A stretch of DNA of 64,000 nucleotides. It comes from a virus. The stretch is from IMG/VR virus record IMGVR_UViG_3300020478_001251, positions 19,278 to 83,277 of that record, one strand, 5' to 3'. How positions within the stretch are numbered: the stretch's first letter is position 1; every line of letters starts with the position of its first letter. A program made the position numbers and the translations under genes. Positions 1-8,620 of this stretch are shown here, in pieces. The notes beneath the pieces were generated by a model. It searched no databases. It was not told the origin of the DNA and saw only the letters and a program-made list of their open reading frames with translations.

Positions 1-463
1 CTTTATACATATCAGCCAATTTTACCATTTTTGGTTCATTATTAAAAGGTGTATTCTGATATTCGTATGAATTTAAATTATAAAATTTTTCCATCAATTC
101 AAACCACCAAAGAACTCTTGTCTTTAATGTAAGTTGAACTACAAGTTTATCATAGTTATATAAATTTTCATAAAGAACATCAAAAATATTTTCATTTGAA
201 TTACAAGATAGAGCAAGATTATCCACTTGACACTTTAATTTTTTACCAATTAATGTAGAAAATTTATGTTCATCTCTATATTGTTTATATAATATACCTC
301 TCTCCATAGATAAATCTTTTAAATCAATTTCTAAATTAGGATGGGTTGTTCTTATATTCCATTTCTCATCAATTAAGTTGTGTTTTAATGCATAAGTATT
401 CCATTCAAAAGAATCCAATCCACCACCCTCAGTAAAACTACAACCAAAAAATCCTATCTTCAT
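1..463 (-). CDS. SGNH/GDSL-type hydrolase-like protein, 3' part cut off by window edge
   Basis: Partial gene: the first 154 codons are present and the frame runs off the left edge. The start is ATG at 463, followed at once by the block I signature GFFGCSFTEGGG, where the Ser would be the catalytic nucleophile of an SGNH esterase or acyltransferase. The same GCSFT-like opening occurs in six other proteins of this island, so it is a paralogous family. The start overlaps the stop of the RmlC-like gene upstream as ATGA, so the two are probably translationally coupled. The C-terminal Asp-His block cannot be checked. Substrate unknown; esterase versus acyltransferase cannot be decided. Confidence 0.6.
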   Translation of the reverse strand, partial: MKIGFFGCSFTEGGGLDSFEWNTYALKHNLIDEKWNIRTTHPNLEIDLKDLSMERGILYKQYRDEHKFSTLIGKKLKCQVDNLALSCNSNENIFDVLYENLYNYDKLVVQLTLKTRVLWWFELMEKFYNLNSYEYQNTPFNNEPKMVKLADMYK

Positions 464-963
464 GAATCTCTCCTACTTAATATTGGATTAGTTACTGGCC
501 AATCTATTTTTAACATTGGGTCATTCCATTTAACTGATATTTGGTCTTTCCAATCTACATAATCATCTGGATAAGATTGTGTATAATGAAATAAACATTC
601 ATCACTTAAACATAAATGTCCATTTAAAAATCCTGGTGGAACTAAAACACTTTTATGATTTCTATCAGATATTAAAAAAGTATCATATTCTAAATAATTT
701 TCACTTTCTTCTCTAAAATCTACTACAACTAAATATATTTCTCCCCAAACACAACTAATATGTTTCCAAGTTACATCATCTCCATGCAAACCACGAAGAA
801 CATTTTTTCTTGAACGAGTAAACTTAGAAATTTTTTCTGTTGGTGTATCCATTGATTGTTCCCAAAATGTCCACATTTCACCTCTAAACTCATGGTGTGG
901 TTCAGGAACATAAACTTTTACTTCTGGTAAAGTTATTGAACTACTTTCTTTATATTTAAACAT
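460..963 (-). CDS. dTDP-4-dehydrorhamnose 3,5-epimerase-like (RmlC family) protein
   Basis: 167 residues, about the normal length of RmlC enzymes, which epimerise C3 and C5 of a dTDP-4-keto-6-deoxyhexose. Visible family features are NVLRGLHGDD (catalytic His of the cupin pocket), GEIYLVVVDFREES, the PPGFLNGHLCLS strand, the FHYTQSYPDDY segment and the KWNDPMLKIDWP tail. A GGGAG ribosome site lies just before the ATG at 963. It overlaps the glycosyltransferase-like gene upstream by a few bases. RmlA, RmlB and RmlD partners are not obvious here, so the nucleotide sugar may come from the host, or the enzyme may act on another keto-sugar. The family is clear; the exact substrate is not. Confidence 0.8.
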   Translation of the reverse strand: MFKYKESSSITLPEVKVYVPEPHHEFRGEMWTFWEQSMDTPTEKISKFTRSRKNVLRGLHGDDVTWKHISCVWGEIYLVVVDFREESENYLEYDTFLISDRNHKSVLVPPGFLNGHLCLSDECLFHYTQSYPDDYVDWKDQISVKWNDPMLKIDWPVTNPILSRRDS

Positions 964-2275
964 TTAAATTCTCCCTCATTTGTTTATATGTTTTTAAGGT
1001 AACTTTAGTATGAAAATCAACATACTCTTCTCCATACTTTAATATAAGTCTCTGATTATGAATTAGAATATCCATCATTTGATAATACCAATCATGCATA
1101 TCTTCCTCACTCATACTACAAATACGAATAACTTCATCCGTAAATTTTTGCATTCGTTTTCCATTATCAGATTCATCATCATAACTCTCATCTATATAAG
1201 GTTCAAAAGTTTTAAATCCTAATTTTCTTATTTCTTTTAAAGTTCCTTTAGAACCATGAACTATAAATGGATGAAAATGTAACATAGGTCTCCAAACCTT
1301 TTCAGAAGTCATTCCCATCTTTTCATTAAATGGTGTTTCCGTTACAATTGAAAAATAAGTATTTAAATATGGTTCTTTATTTTCACAACCAGGACCCATA
1401 ACATCTAATAAATTAGGAAAATCAACGGTCAATGGCGACATCTCCATTAAATCATTATAATAATTCATATAAGTTTCAATCAAATCATTATCTCTTCCCA
1501 TTGTATTAACCATCGTTGGTAAATCTGGAAAACCACTATGTCCTAAACAATTTAAATTAGGTATTTTTTCTATTGAGAAACTTATAAGATTATTTTTTAT
1601 CAAATTATTATGATGTAACATAGCCATAACTGCATATCGTGGTGGTCTAATTCTTCTATTAAAACATAAAAATTGATGTTTTCTTTTTTCTCTCCTAAGA
1701 ACATCTGTTCCTGTTACAAATGTTCCTTTACTAAATGCTAAATCTCCACCTTTCATATACATTTGTGAAAAACTATTTACAATTAAAATTGGTTTTTCTT
1801 TTTTTAAACTACACCATCTTTTATACTTTTTAATTTCTGTATAATTATGTCCTGTAATATAATTAACAACATCCGTTGGAACTTCAAATTTATTACACAA
1901 CTCGTGTAAATAAGTAAAAGTTCTAAAATCTACCCTACTTTCTTCAAAAGCAAGTATTGATATAATTCCCTGTTTCTTACGAATCTTATCTAAAGTTTTA
2001 GGTTTTATATGATGAAAAAAACAAAACTCTGCATATTTTTCATCCCTACCAATTAATTTTTCTACAGCACCATATTGATGTATAGGATATATAAAATCAG
2101 TATCAACTTTATCTGATTCTATAATTGGTGTGCTATACTCAAACATTTCATGAACAGTCGGTTCTTTTTTAAAATAATTAGTATATTCATCTACAGATTC
2201 AATATACTTAAAATTTCTTGGATAACCATTTGGTACTGGTTTACCATTTATTATTCTATCATAAGCAAAAATCAT
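956..2275 (-). CDS. Glycosyltransferase-like protein with SEK...GFKTFEPYIDESYD C-terminal motif
   Basis: 439 residues. The C-terminal third has TSEKVWRPMLHFHPFIVHGS followed by LKEIRKLGFKTFEPYIDESYD. This resembles the donor-binding half of GT10/exostosin-like GT-B enzymes (an E-K pair, then a PFI strand and a loop), and related proteins occur in large marine phages. The middle has FLCFNRRIRPPRYAVMAMLHH, also seen in such phage proteins. Three other genes here (10472-11551, 13229-14311, 14295-15497) share the (S/T)EK...P motif. The function is inferred from this weak similarity. It probably transfers a sugar in the cytoplasm as part of the glycan island. Confidence 0.5.
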   Translation of the reverse strand: MIFAYDRIINGKPVPNGYPRNFKYIESVDEYTNYFKKEPTVHEMFEYSTPIIESDKVDTDFIYPIHQYGAVEKLIGRDEKYAEFCFFHHIKPKTLDKIRKKQGIISILAFEESRVDFRTFTYLHELCNKFEVPTDVVNYITGHNYTEIKKYKRWCSLKKEKPILIVNSFSQMYMKGGDLAFSKGTFVTGTDVLRREKRKHQFLCFNRRIRPPRYAVMAMLHHNNLIKNNLISFSIEKIPNLNCLGHSGFPDLPTMVNTMGRDNDLIETYMNYYNDLMEMSPLTVDFPNLLDVMGPGCENKEPYLNTYFSIVTETPFNEKMGMTSEKVWRPMLHFHPFIVHGSKGTLKEIRKLGFKTFEPYIDESYDDESDNGKRMQKFTDEVIRICSMSEEDMHDWYYQMMDILIHNQRLILKYGEEYVDFHTKVTLKTYKQMRENLNV

Positions 2276-3241
2276 TTATACCTCATGTCCATAACTTAGT
2301 GGAAACGCATTTCTATAATGAGAACTCTCTTGTGGAACTATCATTTTATATGCTTTAATTAATTCCTGTATCCCATCATCTAAACTATAAGATGGTTTCC
2401 AACCCGTTGATTCTATTTTATCATTACTAACAATATAATCTCGTTTATCAGGGTCTTCAAAATAATCAGAATAAGTTACTGATATATTTGGGATATGATT
2501 CTGTATCCTTTCAACTAATTGTTGTTTATTAATATTAGTATCAGATAAACCTACATTAAATATTTGATTTTTATGTGTATCATAATGTGTAATCATCCAC
2601 TCAAAAACTGAAGCAACATCTTGTATATGAATAAAATTACGAACAAATTGTTTTTCAAAAATAGTGATATATTTATCAGTTAGTAATTTATATACAAACT
2701 CATTTACTAATAAATCTAATCTCATTCTACTTGATACACCAAAGACAGTAGCTAATCTAAATATTATACCATTACTAAATGACTTAATATAATTTTCAGC
2801 ATCACATTTAGTTTGACCATAATGTGAAATTGGTGTAAGTTTATTTTTTTCTGTAACCTCTCCACCAGTTCTACTTCCATATCCACTATTAGTATTTGGA
2901 AATAATAACTTTTGGTCTTTATCAAGATTATCTACTATATCTTTTATATGATGATAATTTATCGCAGTAGCTAATTGTTTATCATTTTCACACGCGGGAA
3001 ATCCCACTAAAGCTGCAAGTGGAATTATAACATCATGTTTATTAACTTGTTCTATCAATAACTTGTAATCACGAACATCACCATAAATAAAATTAAAATT
3101 TTTATTATTACTTAAATCTATTAATGATGTTTGATTATACATCAAGTTATCGATTATTGTTACTTGATTATTTTTTAATAATCTTCGTGTAAGTGCTGAA
3201 CCTAAATATCCAGCACCACCCGTAATCAATATTCTATTCAT
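2276..3241 (-). CDS. NAD-dependent epimerase/dehydratase (extended SDR)
   Basis: 321 residues. The N-terminus ILITGGAGYLGSALTRRLL is the Rossmann GxxGxxG NAD-binding loop. HYGQTKCDAENY supplies an intact YxxxK catalytic pair. The internal segments RLATVFG and FVRNFIHIQDVA are typical of nucleotide-sugar 4-epimerases and dehydratases. The start overlaps the end of the phytanoyl-dioxygenase-like gene by 8 nt, and the stop abuts the next gene. It probably interconverts a nucleotide sugar for the surrounding island. Of the three SDR genes here it is the only one with a canonical YxxxK. The substrate cannot be read from sequence. Confidence 0.8.
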   Translation of the reverse strand: MNRILITGGAGYLGSALTRRLLKNNQVTIIDNLMYNQTSLIDLSNNKNFNFIYGDVRDYKLLIEQVNKHDVIIPLAALVGFPACENDKQLATAINYHHIKDIVDNLDKDQKLLFPNTNSGYGSRTGGEVTEKNKLTPISHYGQTKCDAENYIKSFSNGIIFRLATVFGVSSRMRLDLLVNEFVYKLLTDKYITIFEKQFVRNFIHIQDVASVFEWMITHYDTHKNQIFNVGLSDTNINKQQLVERIQNHIPNISVTYSDYFEDPDKRDYIVSNDKIESTGWKPSYSLDDGIQELIKAYKMIVPQESSHYRNAFPLSYGHEV

Positions 3242-3998
3242 ACCAATGTTTTCCTTTTAACTTATATACATCAATTGCCTCTCGTTTCATATGATTACCT
3301 TTATTGAAGTGTGCACCTTTTTTCAAGTACCCACCAAGTAAAGCTCTTCTAAAACGAGTTTTTGATTTATTAGGTTCTGAACCATGAACACAATGAGAAT
3401 GTATGATTGTCATTTGTCCTTTTTTTCCATTACAATATTCCTTTTGAAAATTATGACCTTCAGGCATAACACAAGGTTTACCTCTTTCATTAGTCCAATT
3501 TTTAGGATTTGTTTTTGTTCTCTCTTTATCTACCTCGATAGGTAATAGTGGTAAAAAGTGTGAACCAGGATAACACCATACTGCACCATTCTCTTCATCA
3601 TGGTCTTCCAATGCTATTGAAGTATTTATAACTTCATTAAAATTACATCCAGTATAAAAAACATTCTGATGCATATCTCTTCCTAATTCTCCTGGTTTTT
3701 TAAAATACGCCCAATCTTGTAATCCAATAATTTCATCACACTCTAATAATACTTCTGCAACCTCAATTATTTTTGGATGTACAAAATACTTTTCCAATAA
3801 CTCTGATTCTTTATGTGGATAAGCATATGGTTCATATTCACTCCATTCTCCATTTTCATTTCTTTTTAATCTTAACTTATCAAGTTCATCATTAAGGATA
3901 TCACAAACATACTCATCAAGTATATCAACTTGAGTGAATCCTTTATACAACCAATCTGATTTGATTCGTTGTTTTTCCGTATCTGTTAAAAACGCCAT
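3234..3998 (-). CDS. Phytanoyl-CoA dioxygenase (PhyH)-like Fe(II)/2-oxoglutarate oxygenase
   Basis: 254 residues of the PhyH family, which hydroxylates small molecules using Fe(II) and 2-oxoglutarate. WAYFKKPGELGRDMHQNVFY holds the first metal-ligand region. Downstream are ENGAVWCYPGSHFLPL, typical of PhyH proteins, and IIHSHCVHGSEPNKSKTRFR with the distal His and the Arg that binds 2-oxoglutarate. The usual HxD motif reads HQN, so the acidic iron ligand is apparently Asn. An AAGGAG site precedes the ATG at 3998. In this setting it may hydroxylate a sugar or lipid intermediate. The family is fairly sure; activity is uncertain because of the Asn. Confidence 0.75.
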   Translation of the reverse strand: MAFLTDTEKQRIKSDWLYKGFTQVDILDEYVCDILNDELDKLRLKRNENGEWSEYEPYAYPHKESELLEKYFVHPKIIEVAEVLLECDEIIGLQDWAYFKKPGELGRDMHQNVFYTGCNFNEVINTSIALEDHDEENGAVWCYPGSHFLPLLPIEVDKERTKTNPKNWTNERGKPCVMPEGHNFQKEYCNGKKGQMTIIHSHCVHGSEPNKSKTRFRRALLGGYLKKGAHFNKGNHMKREAIDVYKLKGKHWYE

Positions 3999-4007
3999 TT
4001 TATCTCC

Positions 4008-4637
4008 TTAAAATACTACCCACTTACCTGTGCCATAATGTGGATAGACCCTCTCATACTGATAATATAAAACATCATCAGGTATAGGACTTCTTTTTTT
4101 CCAAGTTTCTAATGTAGGTGTATTTGTAGATATACCATTATCTTCTACTACAAACTTTATTGGTAAATCAAAGTTTTTAGAATATTTGTAAGCAAGATGA
4201 AAATCTCCTGTTTCAAATGCCATATCTCCAACAAAACACCACACCATCCTATCACTCTTTTTGTTCTTTAAAGATTGTGCAACTCCAACCGCTATAGGTA
4301 GAATACCACCAACGATTGCACTCGATACAAAATTATGAGAAGAATTTGTTAATGTTATACTCATTCCACTTAAAATATCAGATTCTAATTTATCTGGACT
4401 AACACCATGTAATAATGCATGATAATGACTTCTCCAAGTAGAGAATACCCAATCTTCTGGATTTACATATTGAAATATTTCAATAAGTTGTTTTTCATTA
4501 CCACCAGATAAATGAACTGGACCTGTAATTTTCCCATTCTCCCAAGAGTCTTTTATTTTAAGTTCGAATTCTTTTAAGAAATCTTCTGTAAGTGTGATTT
4601 CTCTTTGTTTTTTTAAATCTTTTATATTTTTCACCAT
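4008..4637 (-). CDS. Minimal ThDP-dependent dehydrogenase E1 alpha-like subunit (PP domain)
   Basis: 209 residues resembling the diphosphate-binding half of E1 alpha subunits of 2-oxoacid/acetoin dehydrogenases. STWRSHYHALLHGV (near 67-80) matches the conserved R-H-x-x-L-x-x-G stretch. The ThDP motif runs from VGDMAFETGDFH (GD at 137-138) to VVEDNGISTNTP (DN at 166-167). Typical E1 alpha proteins are about 320-370 residues; this one stops about 40 residues after the motif. The next gene starts 10 nt downstream, so no C-terminal coding is left over. The matching pyrimidine-domain partner is at 8033-8614. Together they could form a ThDP lyase or transferase that adds a two-carbon unit to a keto-sugar (inference). 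Confidence 0.75.
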   Translation of the reverse strand: MVKNIKDLKKQREITLTEDFLKEFELKIKDSWENGKITGPVHLSGGNEKQLIEIFQYVNPEDWVFSTWRSHYHALLHGVSPDKLESDILSGMSITLTNSSHNFVSSAIVGGILPIAVGVAQSLKNKKSDRMVWCFVGDMAFETGDFHLAYKYSKNFDLPIKFVVEDNGISTNTPTLETWKKRSPIPDDVLYYQYERVYPHYGTGKWVVF

Positions 4638-5311
4638 ATTTTCTCCAAAAACTTTGTTAAATCTTTTCCCAGTTTTTTATTATCTTCCTTATCTAAATGT
4701 GTAGGAAAATAATTTTCCTCAACACTTGATATATAATTTCTTAAGTCTGTTTCTTTTGTTAATCCAAATGTTAAATCATTTATAGGATGATTTTTTAATG
4801 TTTTACTAAAATGTGAATCTTGATTAGTATATAAAAAAGCACTAAAACAAAAATTAATTTTATAAAATGTTAATATCTGATATAACACAATAGGAAACCA
4901 AGCATTCATTTCAACTCCCCACCAATGAATTGTTTCTATATTATCAACTGATTTGAAATCAATTAAAGCTTTAATATCTGGTAAGTTAAGAACATTACCA
5001 GTTTTTAATTTATATGGATGTTGTATTCTACCTATACTTGATAAACCAATTATAACTTTATCATCTTTTTTTATTTCGTTATTTCGTATTAATTCATTCA
5101 ATTTTACTGAATGATAATACATACTACAACCAGCTTGTGAATGATTTTTTACTTCATCAAAACCTAAATTGTTCTTTACAATATTAATCCATTGATGTGA
5201 ATTATTATATTCCTCTGTTGGGTCAATTGTGTTTTTATCATCTTTGAAAGTAGTCCACCAATCAAAATCACAACAAAAACTATCACCAATTATATGTAAA
5301 GTTTTACTCAT
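4631..5311 (-). CDS. SGNH-like hydrolase family protein
   Basis: About 226 residues. It begins MSKTLHIIGDSFCCDFDWW, where GDSF is the SGNH block I with the nucleophile Ser. QAGCSMYY could supply block II, and the C-terminal HLDKEDNKKLGKDL could supply the His of block V. ATG at 5311 is preferred because MSKTLHIIGDS starts like the other family members; an ATG three codons upstream at 5320 is also possible, and neither has a strong ribosome site. The start lies inside the end of the upstream epimerase gene. It is the most divergent of the seven SGNH-like proteins. Acylhydrolase or acyltransferase function is inferred only. Confidence 0.55.
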   Translation of the reverse strand: MSKTLHIIGDSFCCDFDWWTTFKDDKNTIDPTEEYNNSHQWINIVKNNLGFDEVKNHSQAGCSMYYHSVKLNELIRNNEIKKDDKVIIGLSSIGRIQHPYKLKTGNVLNLPDIKALIDFKSVDNIETIHWWGVEMNAWFPIVLYQILTFYKINFCFSAFLYTNQDSHFSKTLKNHPINDLTFGLTKETDLRNYISSVEENYFPTHLDKEDNKKLGKDLTKFLEKIW

Positions 5312-6245
5312 AGAAATCATTATACCATTTTATAGTTTTTCGTATACCTTCTTCTAATGTTGTGTTTGCCTTCCATCCGTATTTTTGTAACATTTTATTA
5401 GAATTTATTTTTCTAATTGGAATCATAGATGGTTTGCCACTAATATGTTCAATTGGTGCTTCATAGTTTTCAACACTCATACAAATATCTAATATTTCAT
5501 TTACACTATAATCTGTACCTGAACCAATGTTTACTACTTCATGTTTCTCATTACAATTTTCCATAACATTTACTAAACCATCTACAAAATCATCAATATA
5601 AATCACATCTCTAATATCTTCACCATCACCCCAAACTTGAATTGGATTATGTTTATCAATCACTTTTCTAATTGTTGCAGGTGTAACATGACATCTATCA
5701 AACTCCCACTTATCATGTGGCCCATAACAATTTGCTGGACGAATCACTAAACAATCCATACTTGGTGATAAATGGTTTGCATATAAATCACACAACACCT
5801 CACCATATCTTTTCATCCAACCAACTGCGTGATAAACTGGATATGGTTCATCAAATATATTCCAAGTTTCATCTACTGATTTTTCATCACTTGGTGGATA
5901 GACCGTTGAACTACTAATGAACACATATCGTAATACTTTATTAAAATATGCAGCTTCAATTAATTGTGTGTTCACTATCACATTTGGTGTAACATGAACT
6001 AATGGTGATTTGACTGTGTCAACCGCATTAGATGTATTAGCTGAACAATTAATAACTACATCCATACCCTCTGTAATTTCCTTACAAAATTCCATATCTC
6101 GTAAATCACCATAAAAGTATTTTACACCATCTACTTCTTTTTTATTTTTATGTATTGTTCCATATACTTCATGTCCATCTTTTAATAATCTTTCCGCAAG
6201 ATTATATCCAATTAAACCTGAAGTACCTGTAATTAAAATTTTCAT
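5304..6245 (-). CDS. NAD-dependent epimerase/dehydratase (extended SDR)
   Basis: 313 residues. MKILITGTSGLIGYNLAERL is the Rossmann glycine loop; VIRPANCYGPHDKWEF and VWGDGEDIRDVIYIDD are typical of nucleotide-sugar epimerases such as GDP-fucose synthase and UDP-glucose 4-epimerase. The start is ATG at 6245, supported by an AGGAG ribosome site; a GTG 9 nt upstream is less likely. Its ATG overlaps the stop of the SGNH gene as TAATG. The catalytic region reads YHAVGWMKRYGE: the position four before the Lys is Val, so the canonical Tyr of YxxxK is absent there, with a Tyr three residues further upstream. It is probably still a sugar-nucleotide enzyme; activity needs testing. Confidence 0.75.
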   Translation of the reverse strand: MKILITGTSGLIGYNLAERLLKDGHEVYGTIHKNKKEVDGVKYFYGDLRDMEFCKEITEGMDVVINCSANTSNAVDTVKSPLVHVTPNVIVNTQLIEAAYFNKVLRYVFISSSTVYPPSDEKSVDETWNIFDEPYPVYHAVGWMKRYGEVLCDLYANHLSPSMDCLVIRPANCYGPHDKWEFDRCHVTPATIRKVIDKHNPIQVWGDGEDIRDVIYIDDFVDGLVNVMENCNEKHEVVNIGSGTDYSVNEILDICMSVENYEAPIEHISGKPSMIPIRKINSNKMLQKYGWKANTTLEEGIRKTIKWYNDFYE

Positions 6246-7132
6246 TAGTACCACTCCTGTATTTTTTCACTTAAATATTTTCCATAAACTTTATGTCCAT
6301 TATAACTTGGATGTGAATCTGAATAAGAATAAGGTTTCGTTCTTTCATTATCATAATATCCAGCTATAAGCCCATCTAAATCTTCTTTAATTATTAAGTT
6401 TTTTTCCTTACAAAAAGTTTTTGGATGTTTTATAAATTTAATATATTCCCATTCTTGTTTAAATAAACTTTTAAACTTTTTAATAAACTTTTTATCATTA
6501 CAAAATTCAAATATCCAACCTGTTTTATCAGGATTGTCATCCGTAAGTATTAATGGTATTTTATTATTTTCACAATGTAACATTATACCATACATTGAAA
6601 TTATTTCTTTTTTAAAATGTAAAACACAATCAGGATTAAATAAGTGTTTATAATAATTTTTTAATGGTTCATAAACAACATTCTTATCTTCATTAGATTT
6701 TAAAGTTTTATAATTTCTTTGACCTCCTGTATTTTCAAACGATTCTAAAATCATTTCTGTAGTCATGTTTGTATTTACTTTTATATAATCATTTAATTTT
6801 GTAGAAAAAAATTCATCTCGTAATCCACCTGGATATTCTAAAACAAATAAAGTATTTAATTCACTATTATTAGAAACATACTCCCAAAACATTCTAACAA
6901 TTCTATTCCAACTACCACCTTGTTGTGCTTTATTAATAACTTCTACATCTAATTCATCTGATACTCTTTGTGGATAAGCCACTTCTTTATGGTGTTTCCA
7001 ATAAACATCCATAATTTCTTTATAACCCTTTATCGGCCAAACTGCATATGAATCTTCTTCACTTGGTATTTCTAATCCACCACCAGCAGTATATGAACAT
7101 CCATTAAAATATATTTTATTGAATTGATTCAT
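6245..7132 (-). CDS. SGNH/GDSL-type hydrolase-like protein
   Basis: 295 residues. It opens with IYFNGCSYTAGGGLEIP (block I, GxSxT), has QQGGSWNRIVRM as a likely block II, and ends with DSHPSYNGHKVYGKYL. That is a textbook block V in which Asp and His complete the SGNH catalytic triad. It is the best-preserved member of the family in this window, so an esterase or O-acyltransferase activity on a glycan is credible. It overlaps both epimerase genes at its ends, so the three are probably co-translated. No signal peptide is seen, so it should act in the cytoplasm on a precursor. Confidence 0.75.
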   Translation of the reverse strand: MNQFNKIYFNGCSYTAGGGLEIPSEEDSYAVWPIKGYKEIMDVYWKHHKEVAYPQRVSDELDVEVINKAQQGGSWNRIVRMFWEYVSNNSELNTLFVLEYPGGLRDEFFSTKLNDYIKVNTNMTTEMILESFENTGGQRNYKTLKSNEDKNVVYEPLKNYYKHLFNPDCVLHFKKEIISMYGIMLHCENNKIPLILTDDNPDKTGWIFEFCNDKKFIKKFKSLFKQEWEYIKFIKHPKTFCKEKNLIIKEDLDGLIAGYYDNERTKPYSYSDSHPSYNGHKVYGKYLSEKIQEWY

Positions 7133-8033
7133 AATATTCTATTGTTTCCTTTATCCCAACTTCCAATGAATGACTTCTTCTGAATCCATATTCTTCCATC
7201 CTTGTGGTATCCATCTGTCTTCTCATATCACCATTTGGTTTTGTTGTATCATAATCTATTTCTTGATTATAATGATTTGCAATTATTTCTGCAATATCTG
7301 ATATTCTAACTTCCTCACCACTACCAAGATTTATTGTATCATTAATTTTATTTTGAACCATATATAACATACCACGAGCAACATCTTTTGAATAAATAAA
7401 ATCTCTTATAGGTGAACCATCTCCCCATACCTCTAATATATCATTGTTGTCGTGATATGCTTTTTTAATTAATGAAGCTATGACCGTAGATTCATCACCA
7501 AAATTATCATAAGGCCCGTAAATATTTGCGGGTCTAACAATGGATATATTTTTATAATCGTTTGTAATACTAATTGCTTCACAACTTAACTCTCCCATTC
7601 GTTTTATATATGCAGGAATTTTATCATTTGGACTTGGAACTTTATTCCATACATCATCTTCTTTATAATACTCACTTGGTGGATAAACACCAATCGAACT
7701 TGTATATAGAAACCAATCTGGTTTCCATTGTCCAACCGCCTGTATAACATTTGTATCAAATTGTAACATCGGTAAGTAATCAGCTGGTGATTCCTTTACT
7801 CTTAATGGTGAACCCTTTATTCCTGCTAAGTGATAAACATGATTATAATCTGCAACGATACTTGCATTAGTTTTAAAGGTCATATCACAAGGTTCATAAT
7901 CAACATTAGCTGGTAAATCTTGTGGAATACTATAACCTACATCTGCAACACAAACTTCATCATAAACTATGGAACACAACTCTGTAAGTTGTCTTCCAAC
8001 CATTCCTCTTCCACCTATTATTAACGCTTTCAT
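7116..8033 (-). CDS. NAD-dependent epimerase/dehydratase, GDP-fucose-synthase-like SDR
   Basis: 305 residues. KALIIGGRGMVGRQL is the NAD-binding loop; YHLAGIKGS, WFLYTSSIGVYPPS, VRPANIYGPYDNF and VWGDGSPIRDFIYSKDVA are landmarks of GDP-4-keto-6-deoxymannose epimerase-reductases and related SDRs. The SSIG/VYPPS strand, the PANIYGP motif and the C-terminal pattern are shared with the gene at 5304-6245, suggesting an old duplication. In PAYIKRMGEL the residue four before the Lys is Pro, so the Tyr is displaced relative to YxxxK. The ATG overlaps the stop of the E1 beta-like gene as TAATG. The product sugar is unknown. Confidence 0.75.
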   Translation of the reverse strand: MKALIIGGRGMVGRQLTELCSIVYDEVCVADVGYSIPQDLPANVDYEPCDMTFKTNASIVADYNHVYHLAGIKGSPLRVKESPADYLPMLQFDTNVIQAVGQWKPDWFLYTSSIGVYPPSEYYKEDDVWNKVPSPNDKIPAYIKRMGELSCEAISITNDYKNISIVRPANIYGPYDNFGDESTVIASLIKKAYHDNNDILEVWGDGSPIRDFIYSKDVARGMLYMVQNKINDTINLGSGEEVRISDIAEIIANHYNQEIDYDTTKPNGDMRRQMDTTRMEEYGFRRSHSLEVGIKETIEYYESIQ

Positions 8034-8614
8034 TAGTATCCGTACCTATCTACATATTCAACAAATATACTTGGTTTTGCATTTGGTTCTAAAAACTTTT
8101 TATAAGCAGGAATTATATCTTCAGGAGTTTTTAATTCTACAACATCAACATACTTTAACATTAACTTAAACGCTTCTGTATAATTTGATTTATGTTGTAT
8201 ACCAGGGTCTATCGGTGAACTTGTTGGAACTGCAACTCTAATACCAACTACTGGATTAAAATCACCTTGTGAATATTCTTTAAGTTTATCTAAATGTGTA
8301 CATAATTGATTTGCAGCTAAAATTAAGAAATCCCATCGTGGATAAAAAGATAATGGTCGATAACCATCTAATGCCAATCCATTACAAAACCCAAGTTGAA
8401 ATTCCTCTGCGACTGGCATTTCAATCATTTGTTTCTCTGTAACATTTTTTAATGTAGATGACATAGGATTACCTGGAAAAACTATTTGTTGACCGACAAA
8501 AATAACTCTTTCATCTTTTGATAAAAAAGTCATTGCATCAGTTAAATTATCTTTATAGGTTGATTTTGCATTACCAACTTGAATATTTTTCAAGTCATCT
8601 TTCTTGATGTCCAT
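8033..8614 (-). CDS. Minimal ThDP-dependent E1 beta-like subunit (transketolase pyrimidine-binding domain)
   Basis: 193 residues covering just the pyrimidine-binding domain of E1 beta/transketolase. EMPVAEEFQLGFCNGLALDG holds the invariant Glu (about 70-71) that activates the aminopyrimidine of ThDP, followed by YPRWDFLILAANQLC and HLDKL as in E1 beta proteins. The usual C-terminal transketolase domain (about 130 residues) is missing. It is the natural partner of the E1 alpha-like protein at 4008-4637; three other genes separate them. A GGAGG site 8 nt before the ATG at 8614 lies in a repeat that can pair with an upstream hairpin (see 8621-8658). Confidence 0.75.
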   Translation of the reverse strand: MDIKKDDLKNIQVGNAKSTYKDNLTDAMTFLSKDERVIFVGQQIVFPGNPMSSTLKNVTEKQMIEMPVAEEFQLGFCNGLALDGYRPLSFYPRWDFLILAANQLCTHLDKLKEYSQGDFNPVVGIRVAVPTSSPIDPGIQHKSNYTEAFKLMLKYVDVVELKTPEDIIPAYKKFLEPNAKPSIFVEYVDRYGY

Positions 8615-8620
8615 AACTAT

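Noticed and set aside
4008-4637. E1 alpha-like gene considered as truncated by a frameshift.
   Set aside because: The next gene starts 10 nt after the stop with a good ribosome site, so no leftover C-terminal coding exists.
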